NCBI GenBank assembly: GCA_963930655.1
Contig: OZ005619.1
Location: 3,454,501-3,518,500, forward strand
Reading direction: 5' to 3'
DNA: 64,000 nt
Source: Myrica gale
Taxonomy: Eukaryota > Streptophyta > Magnoliopsida > Fagales > Myricaceae
The position numbers and the translations under genes are program-made. The notes under the pieces were generated by a model. It made no database searches. It was not told where the DNA came from and saw only the letters and a program-made list of their open reading frames with translations. Below are positions 1 through 10,399 of the stretch, piece by piece; within the stretch, counting starts at the first letter, position 1, and every line of letters starts with the position of its first letter.

Positions 1-1500
1 GAACATTAATTTGATGGAAATCTTTAGTTTTTTGCAGAATTATAAGTTACCCACTCTATTTTTATGTTTGATACTATTAGATATAAATCTATAGTTATAG
101 TGGGTACTATTAAGGTTTATATAAAGACAATTGCTACCATCTAATCAACCTAAAAAGAATGTTTAGAGCTTTTGGAAAATTATGCAGAAAATTGTCAAAG
201 TATCTAGTTTACATAAGTAGATAAATGTTGAAACTTGCTTGAGCTTTTGGAAGTAAGTAGATAAATTGTCAAAGTATCTAGTTTACATAAGTAGAAAATT
301 TTCAAAGTATCGAGAGGTCCGAGCTTTTGGAAAATTCTGCAGAATTTTGTGTCCTATAGGTGATGCAAGGTGATACAAAATTTAAATAGATACTTGTTTG
401 ATAAATAACCAATAATGTGTTGAAACTAATGTGCAAATAATCAAACTAGTGCGTGCTGGAAAAAATTATTTTCTGCAGATCATAAAGCTCGAATTAGGAG
501 TAAGTATTGATGTAACTTCTTTAATATTTTGATATATTAGAGAATTTTATGTTATAGGCCTATGAAATACAAAGATTTTAAGCTATACTTCAGATGATTC
601 CGATAACTATTGAGAAAGTTATGGATTTTTAAAGTTCAGAAATCAAGTAGTCAGCAACCTTGCATGTCCAAATTTCTTGCTTGTTCCATGTAATTTTTAA
701 GTAATCAATTTAAGTCCGATTTTTATAGGTCTGGTCTTGAATTTTAAGTTTATGAAAGATGAGCATTTTAGGATAAATTTCGTGTGATTTAGATGTGTAT
801 TGAATACGTTATGATGTTTTGAATATCAAGGTCAAGCTGGAGACATCAGTACTATTTGCTCTAGGATTTTTATCTGTACGAAGTGTTTTTTTGAAAATGT
901 AAATTAGTTCCTATTTTTATGAGTATTATCTTTAAATTTAGGTTTATAAAAGCAAAAAATTTGAAAAACTAATTTCGTACAATTTGAAGCTATGATGTTG
1001 AAATTATGAATTTTTGAAGTTGGAGACGTCGAAGCTGTCAGCTTGGACGCCCTCAGCAACTTGCATTTTCAAATAAATCTTTCAAGTAACAAATGAGCTC
1101 TAAATTACCTGAAATTTTAATATGTTATAATATTTTAGCATCCAAGTTTAATGGGTTCAACAACACTAAGATAGAGTTTTACATTGTAGAACCACTGCTG
1201 TTTAGTAAAGAAAAATGTGTGAGTTAATATGATATGTTAATTTTGAAATGAATGATTATTTGCTGCATCAAGTGAATCTCTAAATATTTTAAGTGACGAC
1301 ATTAGTATGATTGACTTGTAGGCAAGACACTACCACAAGCTTGAGCGAATAAAGGTAAGTGAAAAATTATTTTCGAAAACTGGAATGATATGCAACATGA
1401 ATATTTATCATTGACCATGTCATGAGAATTTGCTTTGATTTTCTTAAAATGATTAAATAGAAATTTTATGCAAATGAAAGTGAGATTTTATGCTATATTA
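1..1500. other. AT-rich stretch without a recognisable gene
   Basis: No ORF or splice-compatible coding run stands out here. A 30-bp word beginning attgtcaaag occurs exactly twice, at 191-220 and 265-294, with a 74-bp period. A gagcttttggaa word recurs around it. The texture resembles decayed transposon or LTR sequence, but no ends were found. Confidence 0.5.
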
Positions 1501-1557
1501 TGAAATGTTATGGGGCTAAATAGGATGATTGATATCGTACCTAAATAAGATAGGTGC

Positions 1558-1715
1558 ATCCACTTCGAATAACGAATGTGAGAAGGATGAATGACTCCTA
1601 AGGGCACCCACTCCGAAGGACGAATGCGAGAAGGATGAGTAGTCCTCAAGGTATGTACAACCACACTGAAGGACGAATGCGAGAATGTGTGGACCTCTAA
1701 GGGTTGTTTCTAGAA
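1558..1715. repeat. Three imperfect ~50-bp tandem repeats
   Basis: Three consecutive units share the core cgaaggacgaatgcgagaa, at about 1564, 1609 and 1665. Each is followed by a variant of 'cctaaggg'. Similar short tandem arrays are common in plant gypsy LTRs, and the neighbouring sequence to about 2090 could belong to such an element. That assignment is inference. Confidence 0.55.
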
Positions 1716-2175
1716 TAAGGCCTAGGGCCACATTAAGGGCTACCTCGACCAAATGACATGTTCCCAAGGGCAAGGGGAACAATTTCGAAGGGTAGGCACA
1801 ACTAAAGATGAAAATACTTTTAAGCAAATTGTCATGTACAAAAGTCTCATACATGAACATACATTTATTTTTGGCACACACACACACACATATATATATA
1901 ACTATCATTCGTGATCATGCTTCAAGTCATGTATATCTTAATATATTAATAATCTCTTACAGAGTCGTTCGACTTATAGTATTTTCAACTGTATCATTCC
2001 AGATGATGTTTTAGGTGAAAGAACTTATGAGGAGAATCTAGATCCTGAGGAGGGGGCTGACAAGGGTGCCCTCCCCTGATTTGCAGTACATGTAGATCCT
2101 TAATTTTTGAAAGAGCTGATATGAACCTCGTAGTGATGTTGTTGTGGCATATTCAAGCTATGAGACCAACTTAAG

Positions 2176-2371
2176 ACTCTAAATAACTTATACTTTGAAA
2201 CCATGATGTAATCATAACTTATTTCTTTGAGTTATTGTCTGGAGATTAGATTTCTAAATATTTCTCAATGTGGTCTTACGACTCAAAGTAACTTATATTT
2301 TGGAACCATGATGCAATCATATCTTATTGCTTTGAGTTATTGTTTGAAGATTATATTTCTAAATGTTTTTA
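2176..2371. repeat. Two-copy tandem duplication, 105-bp period
   Basis: A unit beginning actctaaataactt at 2176 is repeated as actcaaagtaactt at 2281. The similarity continues through ttgagttattgt and atttctaaat for about 90 bp. The copies have diverged by roughly 10 percent, so the duplication is not recent. Confidence 0.8.
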
Positions 2372-2744
2372 TATGCGTGCTATGTGATATAGGTATATGT
2401 TTTTATTACGAGTGCATTTATTTACATATTTCTACACTACATAGAAGGAGAAGGCTTGGTTAGATAGACATCGAAAACCCTGACTCCCACGCCAACACAC
2501 CGCGACATACCACACCTTCTGACACCACATTCACACCCAATGCAGGGAAACAACCCACTTCAACTCACAACAACATACAATTTCTCACAACAACAACAGG
2601 TGAATCACAAGGTTGTATAACGTCAAACATAATAAACTACAAGGACTTACCGTCTAAGCCCCAATCTTGAGGAAGGTAGAAATTCAAAGTCTTGCATGTC
2701 CCCCAAACGTTTGCCTACCATCGCTCATTTAATGCATGAATGCT

Positions 2745-3152
2745 CTTTTAAGGTCAGATCCAGCGCATGCGGGGCTGTACCATGACATCCCAAAAAATGA
2801 CAAGTTATACAAAGTACCTAGGTGTACGAAAGAAAACAAGAGAAAAGGATAAGAAGCATTACCCCGAGCAGAAGGCTTATAGCACCCGAGCTTGAAAGAA
2901 ATACATGTCATGCTTGCTCTTCTACAGCTTATAGCACCAAACAAACTCCCATCAGGCAGAAGACTTCTCCTCTAAAAACAATTTCTCCCACAGGGCAAAA
3001 AAGTGCAACGCTAATAGCCAACTATTGGGAGGCATTTGAGCTGGACACAGAGAAAACCACTGTAATAGTTGTCGCATATTCCTGATCAGCGGAAATCGAG
3101 TTCTCGCCTGTAACACTTCTTTGAAAAAGGCAATCTCATCCCTTCGGGACAC
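2745..3152 (-). pseudogene. Degenerate fragment of a plant gypsy-type transposon protein
   Basis: The minus strand encodes a short open run with the words FFKEVLQ, LLQWFSLCPAQMPPNSW and ALHFFALW. This resembles the 'putative gypsy type transposase' domain of plant retroelements, which has the pattern 'fl..gLaPtQL.PNsWr...f..lc'. Continuing past the stop near 2952, the same strand gives further weak matches (CYKL.KSKHDMYFFQAR), broken by stops. It is a decayed fragment with no function expected. The assignment rests on recalled family pattern only. Confidence 0.4.
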
Positions 3153-3939
3153 ACCATCATTTCCTTGTATTCTGCCACCCCTAACACTATTGTGTGATGA
3201 ACACAGTACTTAAACCTTAATTTGGCTAAATGGATCAAGGTAAGATCGGATACTTATTGTGACACAAGTACATTTCCTTTAGACGCAGGGTTTCCTTCAG
3301 CCCTCACAACCCCAGAACTAGACGAGGCCATCAAGCACGAACCCTTCGCAAGGTAATGCAACACCGTCGAATAGCAAACGACGGAGACAAGTATCGGCCA
3401 TTGCAGAAAGAAATGATGAAACCCTAGCTTGATAATTTGCAGAGTACTCAAGTCAGCAAACGTCTCCTCACCTACCCACTCGTCTTTATTTCAAAAAGAC
3501 TCAAATGGACCGGGTAGAATAATGGACACGTGCCTCACGACCCTGCAGTCTCAGCTTCCTCGTCTTGAGTGTAGGCATCCCAAGGTTAGGCCAAAGCCAG
3601 ATGAGAGCCCAAAGACATGTAAGGCCTGATTTCAACCAGTTGACCCTTACCGCTCGGGCAATCTACACCATAGCCCACACGAATCCCTGAACCTGCCAGT
3701 TACTTGAGCACCCACAGGATCAGGTAGGCCTTACACCCCACGGTCCAAGGCCCACGATGTGAAGTTACCTTCATATGCTAGGAACCTAAAGGTCCACACT
3801 GATAAGCCATGATAGCAACCGATTCGAAAAATCCCAGCTAGCTTAATTTTTTTTAAAGTGGGGACTACTGATGGACCATAATATGACCGGCCCAGCTCAT
3901 TAGAAATACAACAGCCCAACTATAGTCCTGCCCAAGTCC

Positions 3940-4230
3940 ATAAGTATATCCAAGGCCCTCGACCTGCTCATATGTGAATTTATCCCTCCATTCTTTCCCG
4001 TTCAGATATTCAATGAGTCTTAAGATTCACGGTACTAAGGCTTGGACTCTAACCCCCCATATATAGATAGGCAGGTGCTCCCTTCATATTTTCTCAAGCT
4101 TTAATTGTTCTTTTAATACTCAATTGTTCTTGAGATCTAACTTAGACATCGAAGTCTCCACTTTCGACGTCGCCCCTCTCTTTGTCTCCTTTCAAGTCTA
4201 ATCGACTTCAGCTATTGGTGATTTTTTACA
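3940..4230 (+). repeat. LTR-like remnant, related to the copy at 42330-42640
   Basis: This stretch aligns by eye to 42330-42640. Both share tatccctcca/tgtccctcca, attcaatgagtcttaag, a TATA-like run and ataggcag, then ctttaatt.ctcttttaata and gagatctaacttag.catcg.agtctcc, and then a CCCCTCT tract. The order of TATA, polyadenylation-like region and 'taacttaggcatcggagt' word is typical of Tat/Athila-type gypsy LTRs. No flanking target duplication or second LTR was found nearby. Confidence 0.5.
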
Positions 4231-5100
4231 TTATCAAGGATGTTTGGTTATTTTCTTTCTTTCGTCTAGGATGTTTGGTTGTTTTCTTTCAAAAGAATGT
4301 CAAAATTTTTATAATTAAATATCAAAATCTCAAAATTAATAACATATTTTCACACCAACTTCAATATTGTCATATAAAATAAATAACTACTACATCAAAT
4401 CCCCTCTTTTTTTTACAAACTACATTACTCTTTTATTAAGAAATTATATCAAATCTTCTCTCTTTCCTACTTTTTAACAAATTCCAATAAAAATCATTTT
4501 ACAATCAAACATTCTTAAATTTTTTCACTAGCTTTTTACAAAGTAACAAAAAAAAATCAAACCCTTCAAAATTTTCCCTGCAAACTCAAAATTCTTAATA
4601 AAAAAAAGTTTATTTTCCAATAAATCTTTACTTGGATGGTTTAGAATGTTTCGTAAATGATAAACATATATTCTATTTATAGGGCTGTATGAGAAGGATC
4701 CACACACAGTAGCTCTTGGAGAAGCTTATACATTCTATTTATAAGTATTGGAATTTATGTAAAAAGTTTATTGAAATTTGATTAAAAAAATATTGGTTGT
4801 TTGTGAATGCCTTTTAAGAATTTAGATATTACTTTTATGAATTTAGTTGAATAAAAATACTTTTGCAAATCAACCTGCGGCCAGATATTAACATTAATAC
4901 AATATTTAGTCAAGAAAATAATAAACTGAAAAAGTAAAAAAAAAACCTTTGATTCCAAATTCTCACCGTTAGTTGGGTGACAGCAAAAAAGAAAAAGAAA
5001 ACAAAAACAGTTAGTTGGGTGAGATGAAAGAAAGAATTTCGTCTTAGAAAAAAAAGAGCGTAGGCGAACGTTCCGATTTCATAGCCCACCTCGAATAACA
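4231..5100. other. AT-rich intergenic stretch, no gene seen
   Basis: The stretch is rich in A and T tracts. It holds a tandem pair of aggatgtttggtt words near 4238 and 4268. These resemble the 'ggatgtttg' starts of the MITE-like sequences at 12.4 and 16.3 kb. Nothing codes recognisably. Confidence 0.5.
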
Positions 5101-5129
5101 TTTAACATTGTACTTTGATACAACGACAT

Positions 5130-5163
5130 GGCCCACAGGCCCAGTGAGTCGCGTCGACGTGGC
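5130..5163 (+). promoter_or_regulatory. Site II pair and ABRE/G-box core, likely original promoter of the C2 gene
   Basis: Two GGCCCA words (5130-5135 and 5138-5143) and an ACGTGGC core (5157-5163) lie just left of the Mutator-like element. GGCCCA pairs are plant site II elements, and ACGTGGC is the abscisic-acid response core. With the 1412-bp insertion removed they would lie about 0.5 kb upstream of the C2-domain gene's ATG. Their use is inference. Confidence 0.4.
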
Positions 5164-5228
5164 TCTTCTTCCGACAGACAAAGCACCATTGACGGCTCAC
5201 ATTGTTCAGTCAACACCCACAAACCATT

Positions 5229-5350
5229 GAGAAATGCTTCCCGTCCCGAAACGGAAGTCCCGATTTTAGTCCCGAATACGTGGACGCTACTTTAATCTGA
5301 AACGCAGCCGTTTTATTTGTTTTTGACCGAAGCCAAAATCCCCAAGAGAG
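5229..5350 (+). repeat. Left terminal inverted repeat of the Pack-MULE
   Basis: This 122-bp arm pairs with 6508-6631 in reverse complement. Shared blocks include gcttcccgtcccgaaacgg, gtcccgattttagtcccga, ctgaaacgcagccgtttta and gaccgaagccaaaatcccc. The last word is repeated once more just inside the arm at about 5362-5380, a small local duplication. Confidence 0.93.
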
Positions 5351-5463
5351 CAAGCCGAGACCGAAGCCAAAATCCCCAGCTCTCTCCCCAAGCAAGCCGT
5401 TTTAATTTCACTATCTCTTGCCAAATATTTGGCTTTTCAAAGAACTTCATTTCCTCGAAGAGA

Positions 5464-6454
5464 AAATTCCTAAAGTCGTTCCCAGGACGCCGATTAGAAC
5501 GCCGCCGGGAGAGCCAGAGTCCATCAATACGTGGGAATTAATGGAGGGGCTTGAAGATGTTAGTCCTCTGCGATCCCCCCAGCTCAGGAGCTTTTCTTTT
5601 GATTTGGTCCGCGGTCCCAATCCAATTCCAGTCGATATTGCTTTTGATCGTCCGAAATCGAGATTTAAAGAGAACGGCAGGGCCTCGCCAGAACCTATGT
5701 GGCTTCAGATGGGAGGAGATGAATTGAATTCAGGACATTTTCTATCGGGTTTTGATACCGAAATCATTTCCTCGTTCCGAAAATCACTCCAGGACCTACC
5801 ACCCGATAACCCATTTCACCTGCGACCACTGGAGGATGACAAACAACAATATCAATAATCGATTGCAGGAGCAGACAATCAGTTGTGGATGTTGACAATG
5901 AAAAAAAGGTAAACGACACTGTTGTTAATGCTTTATGTGGGAAGGAAAAGATGGTGGTGTACTTCACAAGCCTGCGAGGGGTGAGGAAGACGTACGAGGA
6001 TTGTTGCTATGTGAGGGTAATCATAAAAGGCCTAGGCGTCCGAGTAGACGAGCGGGACGTGTCGATGCATTCGGGGTTCAAGGAGGAGCTAAAAGAGCTA
6101 TTGGGAGATGGGTTTAATGGGGGAAGCTTGCTAAGGGTGTTTGTTGGGAAAAAGTACGTCGGCGGGGGCGAAGAAATCCGGCGACTCCACGAGGACGGAC
6201 AGCTTGAGAAGTTGGGAGAGTGCTGCGAAAGGTTGGATGATGGTGGTCCAGGTCTAGCTTGTGAGGCTTGTGGGGATGTAAGGTTTGTGCCTTGTGAGTC
6301 ATGTTCGGGAAGTTGTAAAATTTACTATGATCGCGATGAAGAAGAGGAAGAAGAGGAAGAGGATTGTGGCGGTAAAGAGGGTGCATATGGGTTCCAACGT
6401 TGCCCTCACTGTAATGAAAACGGGGTTATACGCTGCCCCATATGCTGCTATTAG
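5464..6454 (+). pseudogene. Captured, frameshifted glutaredoxin-like family gene inside the Pack-MULE
   Basis: The family is the plant glutaredoxin-like group with a C-terminal Cys-rich (CxxC) zinc-finger-like region, whose host genes are usually intronless. The first part (to 5858) carries the family words TPPGEPESINTWELMEGLED, RSFSFD and PDNPFHLRP. The second part (from about 5864 to the stop at 6454) carries KMVVYFTSLRG, RKTYEDC, DERDVSMHSGFKEELKELL, VFVGKKYVGGGEEIRRLHE, then CEACG, CESCSGSC, CPHCNENG and CPIC. The two parts are in different frames. The first ends at a TAA at 5856-5858, and a middle stretch reading NRLQEQTIS lies in the third frame. At least two small indels therefore separate them. 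The N-terminal segment usual for the family is missing, replaced by the transposon end. The copy is probably non-functional as a full protein. The open 189-codon downstream part could still be transcribed. Confidence 0.88.
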
Positions 6455-6507
6455 TTTCACTGCCATGAACAAGGTAAGTTTCCCATTTTTTGTGTCCGTC
6501 AGACCAT

Positions 6508-6631
6508 CTCTCTTGGGGATTTTGGCTTCGGTCAAAAAAAAAATAAAACGGCTGCGTTTCAGACTAAAGTAACGTCCACGTCATTCGGGACTAAAATCGG
6601 GACTCCCGTTTCGGGACGGGAAGCATTTCTC
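6508..6631 (-). repeat. Right terminal inverted repeat of the Pack-MULE
   Basis: This is the 124-bp partner of 5229-5350, about 95 percent identical by eye. The only length differences are one base beside the aatacg/aatgacg site and a longer A/T run. It ends at 6631 and is followed directly by the second copy of the 9-bp target duplication. Confidence 0.93.
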
Positions 6632-6874
6632 CAAACCATTCCCGTCCAACTGTTCTCCTTCTGGCTACCGGATTTCCCGGTCACTTCCTCTGTTCAAAAC
6701 CTCCCAAATTCCTAAACCCGAGAGATCCTCTCCCTCGGTCTCTCCGTTCCTTCCAGTTCCCTCCCTCCCTCCCCAGCCGACCACATCAATCGCTCGCAAA
6801 AAGAAAACCGGCGACTTCCATTGTTCAATTCCGTAGAAGGTTTCAGACAGAGCGACGACTTTTCTCAGTTACTG

Positions 6875-7004
6875 GTGAGTGGGGCCCATGATATTTTTGC
6901 TTTTCACTGAAATATTTATGTCCGCATCTCGTTAAAATTGTGTTCCTTTTATTCTCTCCTGTATATAATCATCAATGATTTTTTTTTTCGTTATTAAAAA
7001 ACAG
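6875..7004 (+). other. Likely intron in the 5' UTR of the C2-domain gene
   Basis: A strong donor (actg|gtgagt) at 6875 and an acceptor (aaaacag) ending at 7004 bracket 130 bp with a T-rich run before the acceptor. The leader upstream (about 6650-6874) is pyrimidine-rich, as plant leaders often are. The call is based on splice signals only and needs transcript data. Confidence 0.45.
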
Positions 7005-7092
7005 TATCTTTGTTGGATAAAAGACTACAGAACTGAATTGGATAGGAGTGGTTGGTTGGCTTCATAAAGAGGGAGGAGGGAGATCGACGGAA

Positions 7093-10000
7093 ATGACGGA
7101 TTCACCACCAACTCAAGAAAGCGCTGGCCGGTCGTCGTCCCTAATGGATAATCTGCTCGGACTCCTTAGAATCCGCGTCAAGCGCGGCATCAATCTCGCC
7201 GTCCGTGACGTTCGTAGCAGTGATCCGTACGTCGTCGTCAAGATGGGCAAACAGGTTTTCCTCCCTTCTCTGAGCTGTTTACCGTTGATATATTCTTCAT
7301 GATTCATCTTACAGTTGGCTTCTTTTTTATGGTTTGTTTTTGTTGTTTTCTTCGCTTTTTGGGTTATTAATCTCGCTAGATATGCAGTGCCGGAGCCAGC
7401 GATTTTGAATAGAGGCAGAAACGAAAATTATTTTAAATAATATGATTAAAAACTTGTTTCACTGCCTTCGTCTGATAGCAAGTAAATCTGGAGAAAACAA
7501 ATTGGACAACAATTGCTGAAACAAAAACAATTCCAGAAAGAAAGGCAAGGCAAAGAGAGACAAAGACGACAACAAATTTCAAAGACGACTGATAAGCGGT
7601 TCCAGCGTTGTGACTATCGGTATATATATACAACTCAGGTTCAAGAAAACAAATAAACTCATATTTTTGGGTTAAGTATCCTTTATCTTCCTTAGGTTTT
7701 GTAAATGATTATAGAGGTCACTTTTTGTGAAAATAAAAAATAAACTCATATTTTAAGATATGGCTGTGTTTACAATACTATTAAATTTCTTAAATACGTA
7801 GTATACCTTTTCGCTCTTTTATCTAGAAAAATATATAATTCCATAAAGAGAGAAAGTATATGAGCAGAATCGTATTTGTAAGGCGTGAAAGTACCTTGTG
7901 TTTGTTTGATGATGTGTTCATTGTTTCTTGGAATGGTCTTATTCGAAACGGATGTGTTATGGCTGGTGAGACACACCGACGCGGATAAAATGGCAACAAC
8001 TGTCTGTATGGTCATTTTGCCGTTGGGAATCTGAAAAAGATGATCTTGGTGGCACTTCCCTTAACTTGTGATGCTGATTGCTGACAGGGGCTTTTCTTTT
8101 TCCCTTTCCCTTTCCTTTTCATTGCTTTTAGATACCAGGGGAATCGTAATTCCTTTGTCTAATTGTGAATAAGGGCTCTGAATAATTTTATCGCTTTTTG
8201 AAATTCAGGGAATATAAGATGTCTCTTTGCAATTTGATATTTCCTCCAGATCCTAGGAAGGTTGTAGTGGATGCTGTTTTTTCAACAAAAATTATTTCAG
8301 TTACGACCATTTTTCTTCCCTTCATCTTGTTTGCCACATGGTTACCCGATTGCTCTTCAGCATGAAGTAGTTTGCTGACAGTGACACAGTGCTCCTAGTG
8401 AATATAATATTAGAACCTAGGATCTGCCGCTTGAAAATGCACTCCATCTTTTGTATTAGTAGGGGTGAACAACAGCTAGTCGGACCGAATTTCTGGTTTT
8501 ACTTAAAATTAAGGGCTGAACCGGATCGGTCAGGTTCGGATTTTTTTTTTTCATTTTTAACTCACATCCTAAGATAACAAAAATTAGTTGCAAATGTCTT
8601 AAAAAAACTTAAGTACTGTAAGTCAAAATAAAAAAATTTATAGAAGTGTAAAAAAATGTTATGTTTGTATTTAAAAAAATAAAAAATATTTATTAATTAT
8701 ATTAAGAAATCCGGTTCGCTCTTATTCCCAAATGGTGTAGCAATTATGTTAAGAAATTTGGACCAGTTTAGACCGGACCAGATATAACCGGTTTTTTAAA
8801 TCTTGTCCAGACCGAGCCGGATTTAAACCACTTGGACCACAAATCCGGTCCGGTCCAGTCCGGATTTTGCGATCAGATCCAGTCTGCGGTCCGATTTTTT
8901 TCAGCCCTATTTTATATGCAAAATATATTGTTCCTTACCTTTTGTGAGTCAGTCGAGTAAGATGTGTAGTAGGCTAGCAATGCTATTCTTTTTGTAATAT
9001 TCGGCTTGTAAGTTTTTTTTTTATGTAGTAATTTTCTTAACAATTTTCTGTTCGGTCTCCCAATTACACGTGTCAACATTTGATGCAGAAACTGAAGACG
9101 CGTGTCATTAAAAAGGATGTTAATCCTGTGTGGAATGAAGATCTAACTCTTTCTATTACAGACAGTAATCTTCCAATCCACCTGGTGAGTGCTTTATTCA
9201 CTGACTTGATTTATGAAAATGATAATCGAATGAATAATGATTTGTCTAGTTTTCCGCATGTCAATACCAGTGTGCAAAGGTTTGGAAACATCTACAAGAA
9301 TTTATGAAATGTAGCGATGGTTTTCCAGATGCTATCCCTAATAAAAATACATTTGAAAAATATTCACGTAAATGTTGTGTTCTGCATACACAATGAAGAA
9401 AAAGATTACTTTATATGGTGGCGCTACTTTTTGATGCTATTCTTATGGTGCGCTTGTAATTTTTGTTAACTTAGGAGCAAAAACTGGAGCTTGACTTCGG
9501 CCTTACATATATATGTCTATTATCTAACTTGGCCGTCTGTGATTTCCTTTAATGTGGCAAAACAACTGAATAGACCACTGGAGGATCTTCCTCTGTTTCT
9601 ATTGTTATTGTTTTCACCTGTCACTATGCTACCTCAGTAACTGGGAAACTTCTTTCCATCTCTTGCAAACCTTTTATGATGATATCAGTTCTACGAATCT
9701 TTGCTATAGAACTAGAAGGAAATAAAAAAATTATCAGGTTCACTAACCTGCCTTGATGTGATTGCCTTTTAGGCATAAATGAGTTTTGTAATTTGTAGAG
9801 TAATATAGATGAGGAGTCAATGTCCTGTACAGTAATGCTCTAGATGATGACAAATATGGCAAAGCCACATGATGAACACTTCATTGTCTTTGGCGTCTCT
9901 CTCTCACAATCCTCCTCCTTTTGCTTTAAGCCTGTATGTATGCTGGTGGACATTGTTTCTTGCTGCAGGCGGTTTTTGATCATGACACGTTTACCAGAGA

Positions 10001-10259
10001 TGACAAAATGGGGGATGCTGAGTTTGACATCAAAGCATATATGGATGCCTTGAGGATGAATTTGCAAGGCCTCCCAAATGGCACCATGATCACAAGAGTA
10101 CAGCCAAGCAGACAGAACTGCCTGGCTGAAGAGAGCTGCATTATGTGGAATGAAGGCAAGGTGGTCCAAGATCTCTGCCTCAGATTGAGAAATGTCGAAT
10201 GTGGGGAACTGGAAATCCAATTGCAATGGATCGATCTTCCTGGTTCAAAGGGTTTATAA
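7093..10259 (+). CDS. C2-domain abscisic-acid-related (CAR-type) protein
   Basis: Three exons (7093-7254, 9089-9184, 9969-10259) join to 182 codons plus TAA. All junctions are GT-AG and in phase 0. The single C2 domain carries the CAR hallmarks: LLGLLRIRVKRGINLAVRDV (residues 21-40), SSDPYVVVKMGKQ, KLKTRVIKKDVNP, WNEDLTLS, then DHDTFTRDDKMGD and an end of QLQWIDLPGSKGL. Asp39, Asp44, Asp90, Asp92 and Asp98 fit the calcium-binding loops. In Arabidopsis, CAR proteins bind membranes in a calcium-dependent way and recruit PYR/PYL abscisic-acid receptors. Some relatives are described as small GTPase-activating proteins. An N-terminal extension of 17 residues precedes a second Met (Met18) where many family members start, so either ATG may be used. 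Intron 1 (1834 bp) hosts a repeat element. The Pack-MULE ends 461 bp upstream of the ATG. Confidence 0.92.
7385..7420 (+). repeat. Possible hAT-type element end in intron 1 of the C2 gene
   Basis: The word cagtgccggagccagcgatt resembles the start of common plant hAT-derived elements (cagtggcggagccaggatt). No matching inverted end was found within the next kilobase, so this may be a broken end only. Confidence 0.3.
8459..8911. repeat. GGACCGG-rich repeat element, copy A (in intron 1 of the C2 gene)
   Basis: This ~450-bp segment starts with taggggtgaacaacagctag and ends with tttcagcccta, so the two ends are imperfect inverted repeats (taggg.tgaa). Inside it are clusters of ccggatcgg, gaccggacca, accgagccgg and tccggtccggtccagtccgg around an AT-rich core. 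Related copies lie at 35.8 and 41.1 kb. The inverted ends and multicopy nature suggest a non-autonomous DNA transposon. No clear target duplication was found. Confidence 0.6.
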
Positions 10260-10399
10260 AAAACATGTGAATACTCCTTTATTGCTTTCCTTTCTGCATA
10301 ATGTATGGGGCTGGCTTCAAGTTTTTACAACCTTGCGTCATATGAGCTTCACAGCTCCTAGACATATAATGAAGTGGACCTTGTATGCTTTGTAGTTGC

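Larger units (their letters stand above)
5229..6631 (+). mobile_element. Pack-MULE (non-autonomous Mutator-like element) carrying a glutaredoxin-family gene
   Basis: The element is 1403 bp. It begins GAGAAATGC and ends with the exact reverse complement GCATTTCTC. It is flanked by a perfect 9-bp direct repeat, caaaccatt, at 5220-5228 and 6632-6640. Terminal inverted repeats of about 122-124 bp (5229-5350 and 6508-6631) differ at only about four bases plus small indels. Long inverted repeats with 9-bp duplications are the hallmark of Mutator-like elements. The interior holds no transposase. It holds a captured host gene fragment of the glutaredoxin-like family, on the plus strand, pointing towards the C2 gene downstream. 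The high similarity of the two ends and the unmutated target duplication suggest recent insertion. Confidence 0.93.

Noticed and set aside
1516-1908. 130-codon minus-strand open run
   Set aside because: It runs across the tandem array and a ca/ta microsatellite. The repeated SSFSHSSF words are the array read backwards. No family resemblance.
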